Assembly: GCA_913050215.1 (NCBI GenBank)
Contig: CAJXBG010000009.1
Span: 1-62,805 of the forward strand
DNA: 62,805 nt
DNA from: an uncultured Gammaproteobacteria bacterium
GTDB taxonomy: Bacteria; Pseudomonadota; Gammaproteobacteria; Pseudomonadales; Azotimanducaceae
Direction of reading: 5' to 3'
In this document: in pieces, positions 36,284-45,427 of the stretch
How the letters are laid out: each line of letters starts with the position of its first letter
How positions within the stretch are numbered: the stretch's first letter is position 1
Program-made: the position numbers and the translations under genes
The notes under the pieces: model-generated
Told to the model about the DNA's origin: nothing
The model's database searches: none
What the model saw: the letters and a program-made list of their open reading frames with translations, nothing else

Positions 36284-37321
36284 TTAATCGATGATCTCAC
36301 TTGTTGTCTCTTCAGCAGTGCCAACCAGCATAGCGACTAGTTGCTCAAGCCGTTCGGATGAGCCAGATCTGTCGGCCTGATAAATGACGTGTTCCTCGGG
36401 ACCGGCATTTGGGTTCAGAATAATGCCCCATAAAGGGTCGATTTGATTGGGCAGCATGGAGTATCGGATATCGATAATATACAAAGGATTGTTCGGATCG
36501 ATACCTAGATAGTCATTAGAGAACCATTTAAACCTTCTGAGGTCATCACCCTGTTGGGTGTCGGCCTCCAACCATGGAAGGTCTCTGGCCATATCCAGTT
36601 TTCTGACACTGTCACCCTTATAAAGTTGTGGCTTAACACCCATGCGGTAGGCATCAACGTAAAACCGGTCGTTCGTTTCATACACGATTTTCCACAGCAA
36701 CAGATTTCCAAAGCCTGGTTTGGCCTCTAGCCGAGCGGGTGTGTGGCCGCGGCTTTGCGCAAGATCCCAACCTAGAAGTTCAGCGCGTTCCCTCTGCAGC
36801 ACACCGATGAGTAAATAGCTAATTCCCCAAACCAAAGCAATCTTTGAAAAAACCGGGTTAGCTTTTCTGACGCTCAAGATCACCAATATGATGATAGGTA
36901 TTGTGAATATTGGGTCCACTACTGAGACATTGTTCCATGCAATACGTAAATCCGAAAAGGGCCAGAGTAAAAGGGTGCCATAGGTTGTGCATGCGTCGAG
37001 CAAGGCATGAGTTGCGTACCCGAGCAAACAGACGAGATATCCCTGTTTGAATGTCAGTGCGCGTTTGTACCATCGATAAAAAAGGATAGAGCAAATCAGA
37101 GCACCGATGGGTATAAAAATAAGCGAGTGGGTAAATTGACGATGGTACTCGAGAAACAAAATGGGGTCGGTGGGGGATTGAATTAAAACATCGATATCCG
37201 GCGACATCCCTGCGATGCAACCTAGCCATGCCACGGTTTTGACGTGTTCACTTTTTATAATGCTCTTGTTGCTCGCTAGCGGCAGCGACGCACCCAGTAC
37301 TCCCTGGCTTATTGGATCCAT
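36284..37321 (-). CDS. Membrane-bound metal-dependent hydrolase (YdjM/DUF457 type)
   Basis: 345 residues. Family marks at the start: DPISQGVLGASLPLA, AGMSPDIDVL, EYHRQFTHSLIFIP and GYATHALLDACTTYGTLLLWPFSD, with His/Asp residues that bind metal, within about four membrane segments; a soluble ~170-residue C-terminal extension follows. The E. coli member YdjM is linked to the SOS regulon; no LexA box was noticed here. The hydrolase assignment is by family. Confidence 0.85.
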   Translation of the reverse strand: MDPISQGVLGASLPLASNKSIIKSEHVKTVAWLGCIAGMSPDIDVLIQSPTDPILFLEYHRQFTHSLIFIPIGALICSILFYRWYKRALTFKQGYLVCLLGYATHALLDACTTYGTLLLWPFSDLRIAWNNVSVVDPIFTIPIIILVILSVRKANPVFSKIALVWGISYLLIGVLQRERAELLGWDLAQSRGHTPARLEAKPGFGNLLLWKIVYETNDRFYVDAYRMGVKPQLYKGDSVRKLDMARDLPWLEADTQQGDDLRRFKWFSNDYLGIDPNNPLYIIDIRYSMLPNQIDPLWGIILNPNAGPEEHVIYQADRSGSSERLEQLVAMLVGTAEETTSEIID

Positions 37322-37382
37322 AAATTAATTTGCTCGATGAATGATGTTCGTTTAGTAGAAGAAAGTTCCTGCGTATTAACTG

Positions 37383-38843
37383 TCAAATGGCTGAGTTTTG
37401 TCTTTTTGCCAAATTTCCGAGTAGGCCAAGTCCAAGCGCAGCCATTGAAACAGAGACAACCGGAGTGAGGTAGTTAAAAAAAGCATAGGGAAGATAATCA
37501 AGGACCGGGACGCCCAGCGTCGCCGCATAAAAAGCGCCGGCGGTGGTCCAGGGAATAAGCCCGGTTGTAACAGTCGAACCTTCTTCGACGCTGCGGGATA
37601 GCAGGCTTGAATCGAGTTTCATCGCTTCGAACGAACCCTTGAATAATTGGCAGTTTAGAATGATGCTGATATACGCTTCCCCCATCGCAATATTTCCAAC
37701 GAAGCCTGAGGCAATTGTCAGACCAATAAGCGATGTCGTGCGTTTAATTTGATTTATCATGCCAGAAAGCAATACCGCCAGAAATCCTCCGCCGAATAAT
37801 ACTCCGCCCAGGGCCAAAGCCATTAGCGAGAGTAGCAGCGTCCAGCTCATGCTTGTAATGCCGCCACGACCTAAGAGATTATCGATCGACTCGATGCCGG
37901 TCGTACCCGGCGTATTCGACCAGAGCGCATTTGCCACTGAGACAGCAGATGATTGTTGATAGGCGATCGCGATGATTGTGGCAGTGACGATGCTCCCGGT
38001 CATGCTCACTTGGGGGGAATAGCGTTTCAGGCTCATTCCAAGCATGACAGCGAGCGGCAAGAGGGTGACTACGGGGTTAAGATGATAAGCTTTGTCGAGT
38101 GCTTCTCTAATATTGGCAATGCTTACGCTCGGTAAGCGGTTATCGGCATAGAACGAGCCCAAGAATAGCAATATCAATGAGACGATGATTAGGGTCGGCA
38201 CTGTTGTGATCGACATGGTTCGAATATGAGTATAGAGGTTTGTCTCTGCACTCATCGCTGCAAGATTTGTCGTATCCGACACTGGAGACATTTTGTCGCC
38301 AAAGGTTGCGCCCGAGACGATCATACCAGCGACAATAGGCAGTGGTATTTGAAGAGCCTCACCAATGCCAATAAACACGACACCTAAGGTACCCACTGTG
38401 CCCCACGAGGTGCCTGTGGCTACCGACATGAGGCAACAAAGTAGTAGCCCGCTAAATAGGAAAAACGACGGTTCCAGTATCCCCAGACCATAATAAATTA
38501 GCATGGCGATTGTGCCGCTTTGCATGAAGCTTGCGATCACCATACCGATAAGAATGAAGATATATATCGCGGGTAATGCCCGGGTGATGGCTTGGCTCAT
38601 CATTTCTTGAATTTCAGCATAACCGTATTTAAGCACTGCTGTGTTGGTAACCGCCCAGATTAGGCAGGCGAAAATTATCGTGTGAAGACTGATGCCAAAC
38701 ACGAACAGGCCGAGCGAAATAAATCCGACAATTGGCAGAAAGCAGACCAGCGCGTGTAATAGGCTTGGCTGGCGAATCTCTGAAGGTGGGTTGGCTGTTT
38801 GACTATCAGGCGTTAGTATTGCTTCAGTGTCGGTTACGGGCAT
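37383..38843 (-). CDS. nhaC: Na+/H+ antiporter, NhaC family
   Basis: 486 residues with about 12 membrane segments. Family marks: GTSWGTVGTLG, VSGATFGDKMSPVSDTTNLA, and SVEEGSTVTTGLIPWTTAG. It exports Na+ (or Li+) in exchange for H+, useful for a marine bacterium. Upstream lies the 22-bp tandem repeat 38881-38976 in the shared region with the divergent MsrB gene. The gene name is by family; substrate details unproven. Confidence 0.88.
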   Translation of the reverse strand: MPVTDTEAILTPDSQTANPPSEIRQPSLLHALVCFLPIVGFISLGLFVFGISLHTIIFACLIWAVTNTAVLKYGYAEIQEMMSQAITRALPAIYIFILIGMVIASFMQSGTIAMLIYYGLGILEPSFFLFSGLLLCCLMSVATGTSWGTVGTLGVVFIGIGEALQIPLPIVAGMIVSGATFGDKMSPVSDTTNLAAMSAETNLYTHIRTMSITTVPTLIIVSLILLFLGSFYADNRLPSVSIANIREALDKAYHLNPVVTLLPLAVMLGMSLKRYSPQVSMTGSIVTATIIAIAYQQSSAVSVANALWSNTPGTTGIESIDNLLGRGGITSMSWTLLLSLMALALGGVLFGGGFLAVLLSGMINQIKRTTSLIGLTIASGFVGNIAMGEAYISIILNCQLFKGSFEAMKLDSSLLSRSVEEGSTVTTGLIPWTTAGAFYAATLGVPVLDYLPYAFFNYLTPVVSVSMAALGLGLLGNLAKRQNSAI

Positions 38844-38880
38844 CGGGCTAGGATCTCAAAGGTGCTTGTAAAATTTTTTT

Positions 38881-38976
38881 TAACGGTTCTTACCATGAGT
38901 TTCAACGGTTCTTACCAAGAGTTTCAACGGTTCAGGGAGAGAGTTTCAACGGTTCAGGGAGAGAGTATCAACGGGG
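38881..38976. repeat. 22-bp intergenic tandem repeat (4 units plus a partial)
   Basis: Units at 38881-38902, 38903-38924, 38925-38946 and 38947-38968, then 8 bases of a fifth. All share CAACGGTTC (first: TAACGGTTC). Units 1-2 continue CTTACCA and units 3-4 continue AGGGAGA, ending GAGTTT or GAGTAT. The 22-base period is not a multiple of three and the site lies between divergent genes nhaC and msrB, 38-133 bases upstream of nhaC, so it may be an array of regulator sites. Confidence 0.8.
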
Positions 38977-39137
38977 ATTGACCACCGCAATTCCTCAATG
39001 TCCCTGTTTTTGAACTTCAAACATTAACCGTCTGTCGGTAGAACGCTTTCCTTCAATTATATTTGCCGATAATTAGAACATTGTCCGCAATTACGGGTCA
39101 CATAAGTATGATTTTACAAAGTGTTAAAGGTGTAACT

Positions 39138-39698
39138 ATGAGTCAAACTCTCATCGCGGCGATATCAATCCTATTTGCAATTGGGTTCTTGAGTGGGTGT
39201 GTCCAGGGTGCCGGTGGGTCGGGTGATTCAACCGGTAATATAGCAACGATGAGTGACGGCAAATACAAGCGACCGTCGGAATCAGAGATTAAGTCGATGC
39301 TGACGCCACTTCAGTACGATGTTACTCAGCATGAAGGCACAGAGCGCCCTTATCGTAATGATTATTGGGAGCAAAAAGACGAGGGTATTTATGTTGATAT
39401 CGTCAGCGGAGAGCCTCTGTTCAGCTCTACCCACAAATATGACTCGAAGACAGGATGGCCGAGTTTCTATCGTGCGATTGATAATCGCTACATCGTTGAG
39501 AAAAAAGACTACAAAATGCTATTGCCTCGCACTGAAATCCGTAGCGCGATTGGCGATTCACACCTTGGACATGTATTTAATGATGGACCCAGGCCAACCG
39601 GATTGCGCTATTGTATGAACTCCGCATCTTTGAGGTTTATTCCCCGGGCCGCATTAGAAAATGAAGGTTACGGCGAATACGCGGCGCTTTTTAACTAG
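39138..39698 (+). CDS. msrB: Lipoprotein peptide-methionine (R)-S-oxide reductase MsrB
   Basis: 186 residues from ATG 39138, six bases after AAGGTG. A lipobox LSGC with Cys21 makes it a lipoprotein exposed to the periplasm, where it would repair oxidised methionine. MsrB core: [42 protein letters not shown], and catalytic Cys159 in [11 protein letters not shown]. The structural-zinc CxxC pairs of many MsrB proteins are absent (SGEPLF and DSKTGWPSF in their place), so this is a zinc-less form. Confidence 0.9.
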   Translation: MSQTLIAAISILFAIGFLSGCVQGAGGSGDSTGNIATMSDGKYKRPSESEIKSMLTPLQYDVTQHEGTERPYRNDYWEQKDEGIYVDIVSGEPLFSSTHKYDSKTGWPSFYRAIDNRYIVEKKDYKMLLPRTEIRSAIGDSHLGHVFNDGPRPTGLRYCMNSASLRFIPRAALENEGYGEYAALFN

Positions 39699-39717
39699 TG
39701 TCATGCCGGGGCGTTTC

Positions 39718-41037
39718 TCACTTTGATGAGATATCAGCCAATGCCTTGTCAAGGGCGTGGGCCATGAGTTCAATTTCGGTTTCGCCGATAATGTACGGCG
39801 CGCCAATGCATAGAATATCTCTGTATTCTCCCGTACCGCCAGGATAGAAAAAGACACCCGCCTCCATCGCAGTTGCCATCATTTTGTTTGTGATATCTTC
39901 GCCTCGGGCAAATGGTTCGAGCGTGTCCCGGTCTTTGACAACTTCGATGCCGATGAGCATCCCTTGTCCTCTGATCTCAGCAACCAATGGATGTTGAGAA
40001 AACTGGTCCTGAAGACGATTGAGTAGCGTGATACCGGTCGACTTGCACTTCTCGAGCAGGGATTCTCTTCTTAGAATCTCAAGCACGCAGGTTGCCGCGG
40101 CGCAGGATTGAGGTAACGCACCGAAGGTGTGGAACATGACCTGCAGATCACCGGCGCTGATCGAGTCAGCGATCTCCTCTCTGCCATAAACACCAGCAAT
40201 AGCAGCATAGCCACCTGCCATACCTTTACCGGCGACCATCAGGTCGGGTTCTATGCCAAAAGTCTCACAGCCAAACCGATCTCCGGTGCGCCCGAATCCG
40301 GTCATGACCTCATCCATAATGAGTAAAATGCCATTGTCTTTCAGAATTTTCTGCGCCTGTGCCCAGTAACCCGGTGGCGCCATGATTGCGCCGCCACTGG
40401 AGCCATTCATAGGCTCGGCAATGAGCGCAGCGATATTTTCAGCCCCGACCGATTCAATGGTCTGTTTCAGATCGTCGATATAGTAACTTGTTGCATCTTC
40501 GTGATGTCGGCCGAGTGGACATCTAAGCGGATTTGGCGTTTTGATCTGATGGTATGTATCAAGAATGGATTCAAGTCCTTTCTTGCGGCTCAAATGGCCT
40601 GAAATAGCGGCCGTGGTGATTGTCGTACCATGATAAGAAAGACTGCGAGACAATATTTTGTGCCGCTTCGGGTTGCCTTGACTGGCATGATACTGGATCG
40701 CTATTTTAACAGCCGCTTCGTTGGCTTCAGAGCCGCCTGAGGCGAGATGAATGCGGTTCAGGTGCTTCGGTAGCCAGTGGGTAGTCAGTTCGTTGACCAA
40801 ATTTTCACGTTCGGGGGTGAGCCAGAGCGGGATGACATAGGAAGCGTTAACTAATGCACCCCTTACCGCATCAGCTACCTCAGGGCGGCCATGACCAATG
40901 TTGGCGACGACAGCGCCACCGGCGGCGTCGAGAATTTTTTTGCCGTCCTTGCGATAGAGATATGCGCCCTCCGCATGAGTGATTTCAGTGGGCGTTTGTG
41001 CCGGTAAAAACGGCCATTTAACATTCTGTTCAGGCAT
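39718..41037 (-). CDS. Class-III PLP-dependent aminotransferase
   Basis: 439 residues from ATG 41037 (TTG 41061 also in frame; neither has a strong ribosome site). Class-III (ornithine/omega-amino acid) marks: GGSEANEAAVKIA, SRSLSYHGTT, and the PLP Lys in MVAGKGMAGGYAAIAG preceded by IMDEVMTGFGRTG. Transfers amino groups from amino acids, omega-amino acids or amines to a keto acid in the cytoplasm. Substrate not readable; convergent with msrB. Confidence 0.9.
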   Translation of the reverse strand: MPEQNVKWPFLPAQTPTEITHAEGAYLYRKDGKKILDAAGGAVVANIGHGRPEVADAVRGALVNASYVIPLWLTPERENLVNELTTHWLPKHLNRIHLASGGSEANEAAVKIAIQYHASQGNPKRHKILSRSLSYHGTTITTAAISGHLSRKKGLESILDTYHQIKTPNPLRCPLGRHHEDATSYYIDDLKQTIESVGAENIAALIAEPMNGSSGGAIMAPPGYWAQAQKILKDNGILLIMDEVMTGFGRTGDRFGCETFGIEPDLMVAGKGMAGGYAAIAGVYGREEIADSISAGDLQVMFHTFGALPQSCAAATCVLEILRRESLLEKCKSTGITLLNRLQDQFSQHPLVAEIRGQGMLIGIEVVKDRDTLEPFARGEDITNKMMATAMEAGVFFYPGGTGEYRDILCIGAPYIIGETEIELMAHALDKALADISSK

Positions 41038-41250
41038 GCTTTTTTCGCTCTTGTTTTCCAACCGAAATTAATTTCCCTAGAGTTCAGTCTCTCCATCGGG
41101 AATAGTGCATTCTATTGCAATATTCAGGGAAACTGTAATCAAGGTTATATAAATTGTTGCGCTGGGCACGACGAGTGTATAGTTTCAAGCCACTTCAATA
41201 GAATGTTACCAATTTTCAATTACTACTTTTTAACGAACAGGAAACCAACC

Positions 41251-42522
41251 ATGGATCATGATATTCCAGCTGACCTCCAAGCTTATCTGGCAGAACTCGA
41301 TGAATTTATCGAGAACGAAATTATTCCGTTAGAACAAAAAGATGACAATATCCGCTTCTTCGATCATCGACGCGAGGACGCAAGGACTGATTGGGAACGT
41401 GGCGGGTTACCTAATGATGAGTGGGAGGCTTTGCTAGAAACAGCCAAAGCTAAAGCTGATGTCGCGGGTCACTTCAGATATGCGCTATCGTCTGAATACG
41501 GCGGTAAGAACGGCAATAATCTTGGTATGGCGATCATTCGTGAGCACCTTGCGTCGCGAGGGCTTGGTTTGCATAACGATTTACAAAACGAGCATTCTAT
41601 TGTTGGCAACAGTGTTGGACTGTTGTTGATGCTTAACTATGGTACGCCGGAGCAACAAGCGGAGTGGGTACCTGAAATGCTCGAACGAAAGCGAGGTTTT
41701 GCTTTCGGTATTACTGAGCCAGACCATGGTTCCGATGCAACGCATATGGAAACGACGGCGGTTCGCGATGGTGATGGCTGGCGGATTAATGGTGCAAAAA
41801 CGTGGAATACCGGAATCCATAAAGCTCCTTACGACATGATCATGGCACGAACTAGCGGAAAGGCCGGTGACGGTATGGGCATCACGGCGTTTCTGGTTCC
41901 TATGAATTCGGAAGGTCTTAAGATTGAGGAAATGCTCTGGACCTTCAACATGCCAACTGATCACGGCACGGTGTCGCTGAATGAGGTCTACGTAGATAAC
42001 AGCGCAATATTTGGCGGTGAAGGACGCGGGTTACAGGTTGTTCAGCATTTCTTCAACGAGAACAGAATCAGACAAGCCGCTTCAAGTCTTGGTGCCGCGC
42101 AATTTTGTATCAACGAGTCGGTCAAATATGCTCAGGAGCGTAAACCCTTTGGTAAGCCGTTAGCGGTAAACCAGGGTGTACAGTTTCCTTTGGTCGAGCT
42201 TCAGTCTCAGGCGGAAATGCTGCGTGCCCTGATTCACAAGACCGCTTGGCAGATGGACAAATACGGGAACTTTGAAGTCTCTGACAAGGTGTCGATGTGT
42301 AACTATATTGCTAACAGATTGTGCTGCGACGCTGCCGATAGGGCGATGCAAACCCACGGTGGTTTGGGTTATTCAAGGCATAAGCCGTTTGAACATATAT
42401 ATCGGCATCATCGTCGCTATAGAATCACCGAGGGCGCCGAAGAAATTCAAATGCGCCGTATTGCTGGGTATATGTTTGGCTTCATGAGTCAACAGAAACC
42501 CAAGGGCGTGTCGGACGATTAG
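41251..42522 (+). CDS. Acyl-CoA dehydrogenase family protein
   Basis: 423 residues from ATG 41251, with AGGAAA upstream. FAD flavoprotein: FGITEPDHGSDATHMETTA, GWRINGAKTWNTG, the long FKPF-type YAQERKPFGKPLAVNQGVQF, and C-terminal MQTHGGLGYSRHKPFEHIYR. It is the ACAD10/11-like type: human ACAD10/11 fuse this domain to a phosphotransferase, and here the phosphotransferase gene follows one base after the stop. It probably oxidises a CoA ester in a fatty-acid or hydroxy-acid pathway. Confidence 0.9.
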   Translation: MDHDIPADLQAYLAELDEFIENEIIPLEQKDDNIRFFDHRREDARTDWERGGLPNDEWEALLETAKAKADVAGHFRYALSSEYGGKNGNNLGMAIIREHLASRGLGLHNDLQNEHSIVGNSVGLLLMLNYGTPEQQAEWVPEMLERKRGFAFGITEPDHGSDATHMETTAVRDGDGWRINGAKTWNTGIHKAPYDMIMARTSGKAGDGMGITAFLVPMNSEGLKIEEMLWTFNMPTDHGTVSLNEVYVDNSAIFGGEGRGLQVVQHFFNENRIRQAASSLGAAQFCINESVKYAQERKPFGKPLAVNQGVQFPLVELQSQAEMLRALIHKTAWQMDKYGNFEVSDKVSMCNYIANRLCCDAADRAMQTHGGLGYSRHKPFEHIYRHHRRYRITEGAEEIQMRRIAGYMFGFMSQQKPKGVSDD

Positions 42523-42523
42523 C

Positions 42524-43954
42524 ATGTCAAATGTTGATGTTGACAAGCAAGGTCTTGACCTGGCGATAGGCCAGGTCCTTGATCGACATGTGGCGGAGTG
42601 CCGGAAGCTCCTCAGTGTTGAGCGGTTGTCCGGGGGCGCAAGTCAGGAAACTTACCGTATTAGAATCGAAACTGACAGCGGAGAGCGGCTGCTAGCGATG
42701 CGAAGGGCCGCCGGCGGTGTCAAGGTTGAGCCTCTACCAGGCCATCCGGGGCTCGATGTCGAAGCCCTGCTGATGCAGTGCGCGCACACTGCCTCTGTGC
42801 CGGTGCCGCAAGTTTACTATGTTCTTCAGGATGAAGACGGGCTGGGTGATGGTTTTATTATGTCCTGGCTCGAAGGTGAAGCGTTAGGTGCAAGGATCAA
42901 CAGGGCGCCCCAGTATGGTGCCGTTAGAGAAAAGCTGGCCTATGAATGCGGTAAAAATCTCGCACGCATCCATCAGATTGACCTTGTTGGAACCGGTCTA
43001 GAGAAAAAGCTTGCCGTGATCTCTCCGAGGGAGTTTGTTGAGCAGACCTGGAACAGATATATCGATTTCAACTCTCCATGGCCGATGATTGACTACACGG
43101 CGCAATGGCTGCTCGAGAATCTGCCGACAGACGAGGCGTTCTGTCTTGTTCATAATGATTTTCGAAATGGCAATTTCATGATCAATGAAGAAGGCATCAT
43201 TGCAGTACTCGATTGGGAATTGGCACACATAGGCGACCCCATGCGGGATCTGGGTTGGATTTGCGTAAACTCCTGGCGTTTTGGTGGCGCTGGTCCTGTT
43301 GGGGGGTTTGGTGAATATGAAGATTTGTTTCGCGGGTATGAAGAAGTCTCTGGCATCAAGGTTGATAAGGCGCGAGTCAAGTATTGGGAGGTTTTTGGGT
43401 CTTTCTGGTGGGCAGTCGGATGTCTTGGTATGGCGGAACATTATCGAACTGGGCCCGACAAAACAGTTGAGCGTCCTGGCATTGGCCGTCGTTCCTCGGA
43501 ATGTCAAATCGACTGTGTGAACTTGCTGATAAAGGGAGATGTGCAGTTGATTGAGGCTGAATTGAAGCAGGACAACCTTGACATGCCCCGAACCGATGAG
43601 CTGATCAGTAGTGTGCGGGACTTTTTACGAACAGAGGTCATGTCCGAAACTGCTGGTAGAACCAATTTTATGGCGCGGGTCGCTTCAAATTCCCTTGATA
43701 TAGTTTTGCGGGAACTTGAACTGGGTTCTCGAGCAAAGGAGCAGGAACTTGAGGGGCTGAGATCTCTATTAGGTGAACACGATGGTTCACTCGGCTTGGG
43801 AGATCTGCGATGGCAGTTAACTCGCAAGCTTCGAAGTGGTGAGCAGTCGTTGCAGGATCAGCAGCTGCAGAACCATTTGAGGCAGACAGTGACCAATCAG
43901 ATTGCGATCGATCAGCCTCGGTATTCCGGGCTCAAAACAGCCCTAGATACTTAA
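42524..43954 (+). CDS. Aminoglycoside-phosphotransferase-fold kinase fused to a DUF6285-like domain
   Basis: 476 residues. Kinase domain (about 10-330): VHNDFRNGNF with catalytic Asp212 and Asn217, and LDWELAHIGDP with Mg-binding Asp230. Relatives phosphorylate 4-hydroxyacyl-CoA (ACAD10/11 phosphotransferase domains; LvaA in Pseudomonas levulinate degradation). The C-terminal ~120 residues (from PRTDELISSVRDFLRTEVMS) resemble DUF6285, usually a separate small gene beside such kinases. One base after the acyl-CoA dehydrogenase gene. Confidence 0.85.
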   Translation: MSNVDVDKQGLDLAIGQVLDRHVAECRKLLSVERLSGGASQETYRIRIETDSGERLLAMRRAAGGVKVEPLPGHPGLDVEALLMQCAHTASVPVPQVYYVLQDEDGLGDGFIMSWLEGEALGARINRAPQYGAVREKLAYECGKNLARIHQIDLVGTGLEKKLAVISPREFVEQTWNRYIDFNSPWPMIDYTAQWLLENLPTDEAFCLVHNDFRNGNFMINEEGIIAVLDWELAHIGDPMRDLGWICVNSWRFGGAGPVGGFGEYEDLFRGYEEVSGIKVDKARVKYWEVFGSFWWAVGCLGMAEHYRTGPDKTVERPGIGRRSSECQIDCVNLLIKGDVQLIEAELKQDNLDMPRTDELISSVRDFLRTEVMSETAGRTNFMARVASNSLDIVLRELELGSRAKEQELEGLRSLLGEHDGSLGLGDLRWQLTRKLRSGEQSLQDQQLQNHLRQTVTNQIAIDQPRYSGLKTALDT

Positions 43955-43980
43955 GAGACTTAGTTTCTGTCTATAAATCA

Positions 43981-45273
43981 TCAGAAGCATCCGTCGGCAC
44001 AGAGCACCTGGAAGTGGGCGACAAGCTCGGACATCGAGTGTATGCCGAGCCCTGCAAGTCCTCCCACGACAGTGCCGTTTATTCTGATAAATTGAAGATC
44101 CTTACCAATTTGAATTTCAATGCGTTCCGAGGTTGATTGCGGGTCCCAACTCTCGATGGTCTGGCTGATAAGGTTGGCAACTTCATGACCATAGTTGTCC
44201 AGTAGATATCGGGAACTGTCTTCGGCCCAACCGTTGATTTTTTCCGCCAGTCTATCGTCAGCAAGTATCGACCGACCAAATTTTTCTACGGCATCCTGAA
44301 TCGCTTTTTTTAGCTCTGCATCGGGAGATTCACTCTGTTCAAGTAAAGCTTGTTTGATGTCAGTCCATAGCGAACGAGTAAAGTCACGAACGGCGACCTG
44401 TTGCAACAGGTCTTCCTTGATTGAGATTTCTTTTTCTTTGATATCGTCGGAATATTTCAGATCTTCCATGAACTCATTGCTCATTTGTACGAGTCGCACT
44501 CGCATTGGGTGAAATATGTCGACTTGCATCTCATAGAGCGCCTTGCTTGTTGATTTCATGATCTTTCGATAAACGGCTTTATCAAGGGAGTTGGGGAACC
44601 ACCACGGTGTTTCCTGTTGTATCTTTTCCCGCAACTGGTCGTCTGAATCCTCTAGTACGCCTAAAGCGATGTTAACACCCGCATCGAATGCGGCTTGCTG
44701 CCTTTTGCCAGAGGTGAGAAAGGTGAGTACATCACCGATAAGCGGGGAAAAAGAGGTTTCGCGAATTTTGTTTTCGAGCTTACGCTCGATCATTGCCTGA
44801 ATATCCTTGTCGTTCATCACCTTGACCACTCCTGCAATACCATCGGTGATTTGTTCGGCAACAGCGCTGGAATTCTTCGGCTCTATGATCCATTCAGCAA
44901 CGCGCCTGCTCAGATCCATTGATCGAATTTTGCCTGTAATGACCTCGTCGGACAGAAAGTTTTGTTGTACGAATACACCAAACTGGTCTGCGATTGAGTT
45001 TTTCCGATTTGGAATGATTGCTGTGTGAGGTATTTTCAGTCCCATGGGATAGCGGAACAACGCTGTTACAGCAAACCAGTCAGCGAGTGCGCCAACCATG
45101 GCGGCTTCAGAGGTAGCTTGAATATAGGGTACGACAGCGTGCAGATTTGAGAATACGCTGGCTACAATGTAGATAATCGTGACAAGCAGGAACAAACCCG
45201 AGGCAAGGCGCTTCATCTTGCGAAGTTCTGCCTGCTTTTCCAGTTCAAGTTCTGTGAAGTTTTCTAGAAACAT
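43981..45273 (-). CDS. DUF445 family membrane protein
   Basis: 430 residues. Begins with a hydrophobic segment (LASGLFLLVTIIYIVASVF) and the DUF445 pattern PYIQATSEAAMVGALADWFAVTALFRYPMGLKIPHTAIIPNRKN, then a long charged helical domain and a C-terminal membrane helix region (GTVVGGLAGLGIHS). Widespread membrane-anchored family of uncertain function. Convergent with the phosphotransferase gene. Confidence 0.88.
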   Translation of the reverse strand: MFLENFTELELEKQAELRKMKRLASGLFLLVTIIYIVASVFSNLHAVVPYIQATSEAAMVGALADWFAVTALFRYPMGLKIPHTAIIPNRKNSIADQFGVFVQQNFLSDEVITGKIRSMDLSRRVAEWIIEPKNSSAVAEQITDGIAGVVKVMNDKDIQAMIERKLENKIRETSFSPLIGDVLTFLTSGKRQQAAFDAGVNIALGVLEDSDDQLREKIQQETPWWFPNSLDKAVYRKIMKSTSKALYEMQVDIFHPMRVRLVQMSNEFMEDLKYSDDIKEKEISIKEDLLQQVAVRDFTRSLWTDIKQALLEQSESPDAELKKAIQDAVEKFGRSILADDRLAEKINGWAEDSSRYLLDNYGHEVANLISQTIESWDPQSTSERIEIQIGKDLQFIRINGTVVGGLAGLGIHSMSELVAHFQVLCADGCF

Positions 45274-45427
45274 GGCGAGATGCGATCATCGAAGTGACAA
45301 CGGGAGTCGAAAATCATTTTAGAGCAATCTTAAGCGTTAATGTAGTCATCTTGGCGCGTCAATGGTTGCAACCATCGCAATAGCTGTGGTCCCATTGGGA
45401 TATTGGATGTTTAAGACGGAGTTAAAA

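Noticed and set aside
38881-38976. CRISPR-like array near nhaC
   Set aside because: Units are contiguous 22-bp copies with no spacers and no cas genes.
42998-43507. 169-codon frame antisense to the kinase gene
   Set aside because: The kinase motifs HNDFRNGNF and LDWE on the plus strand are decisive.
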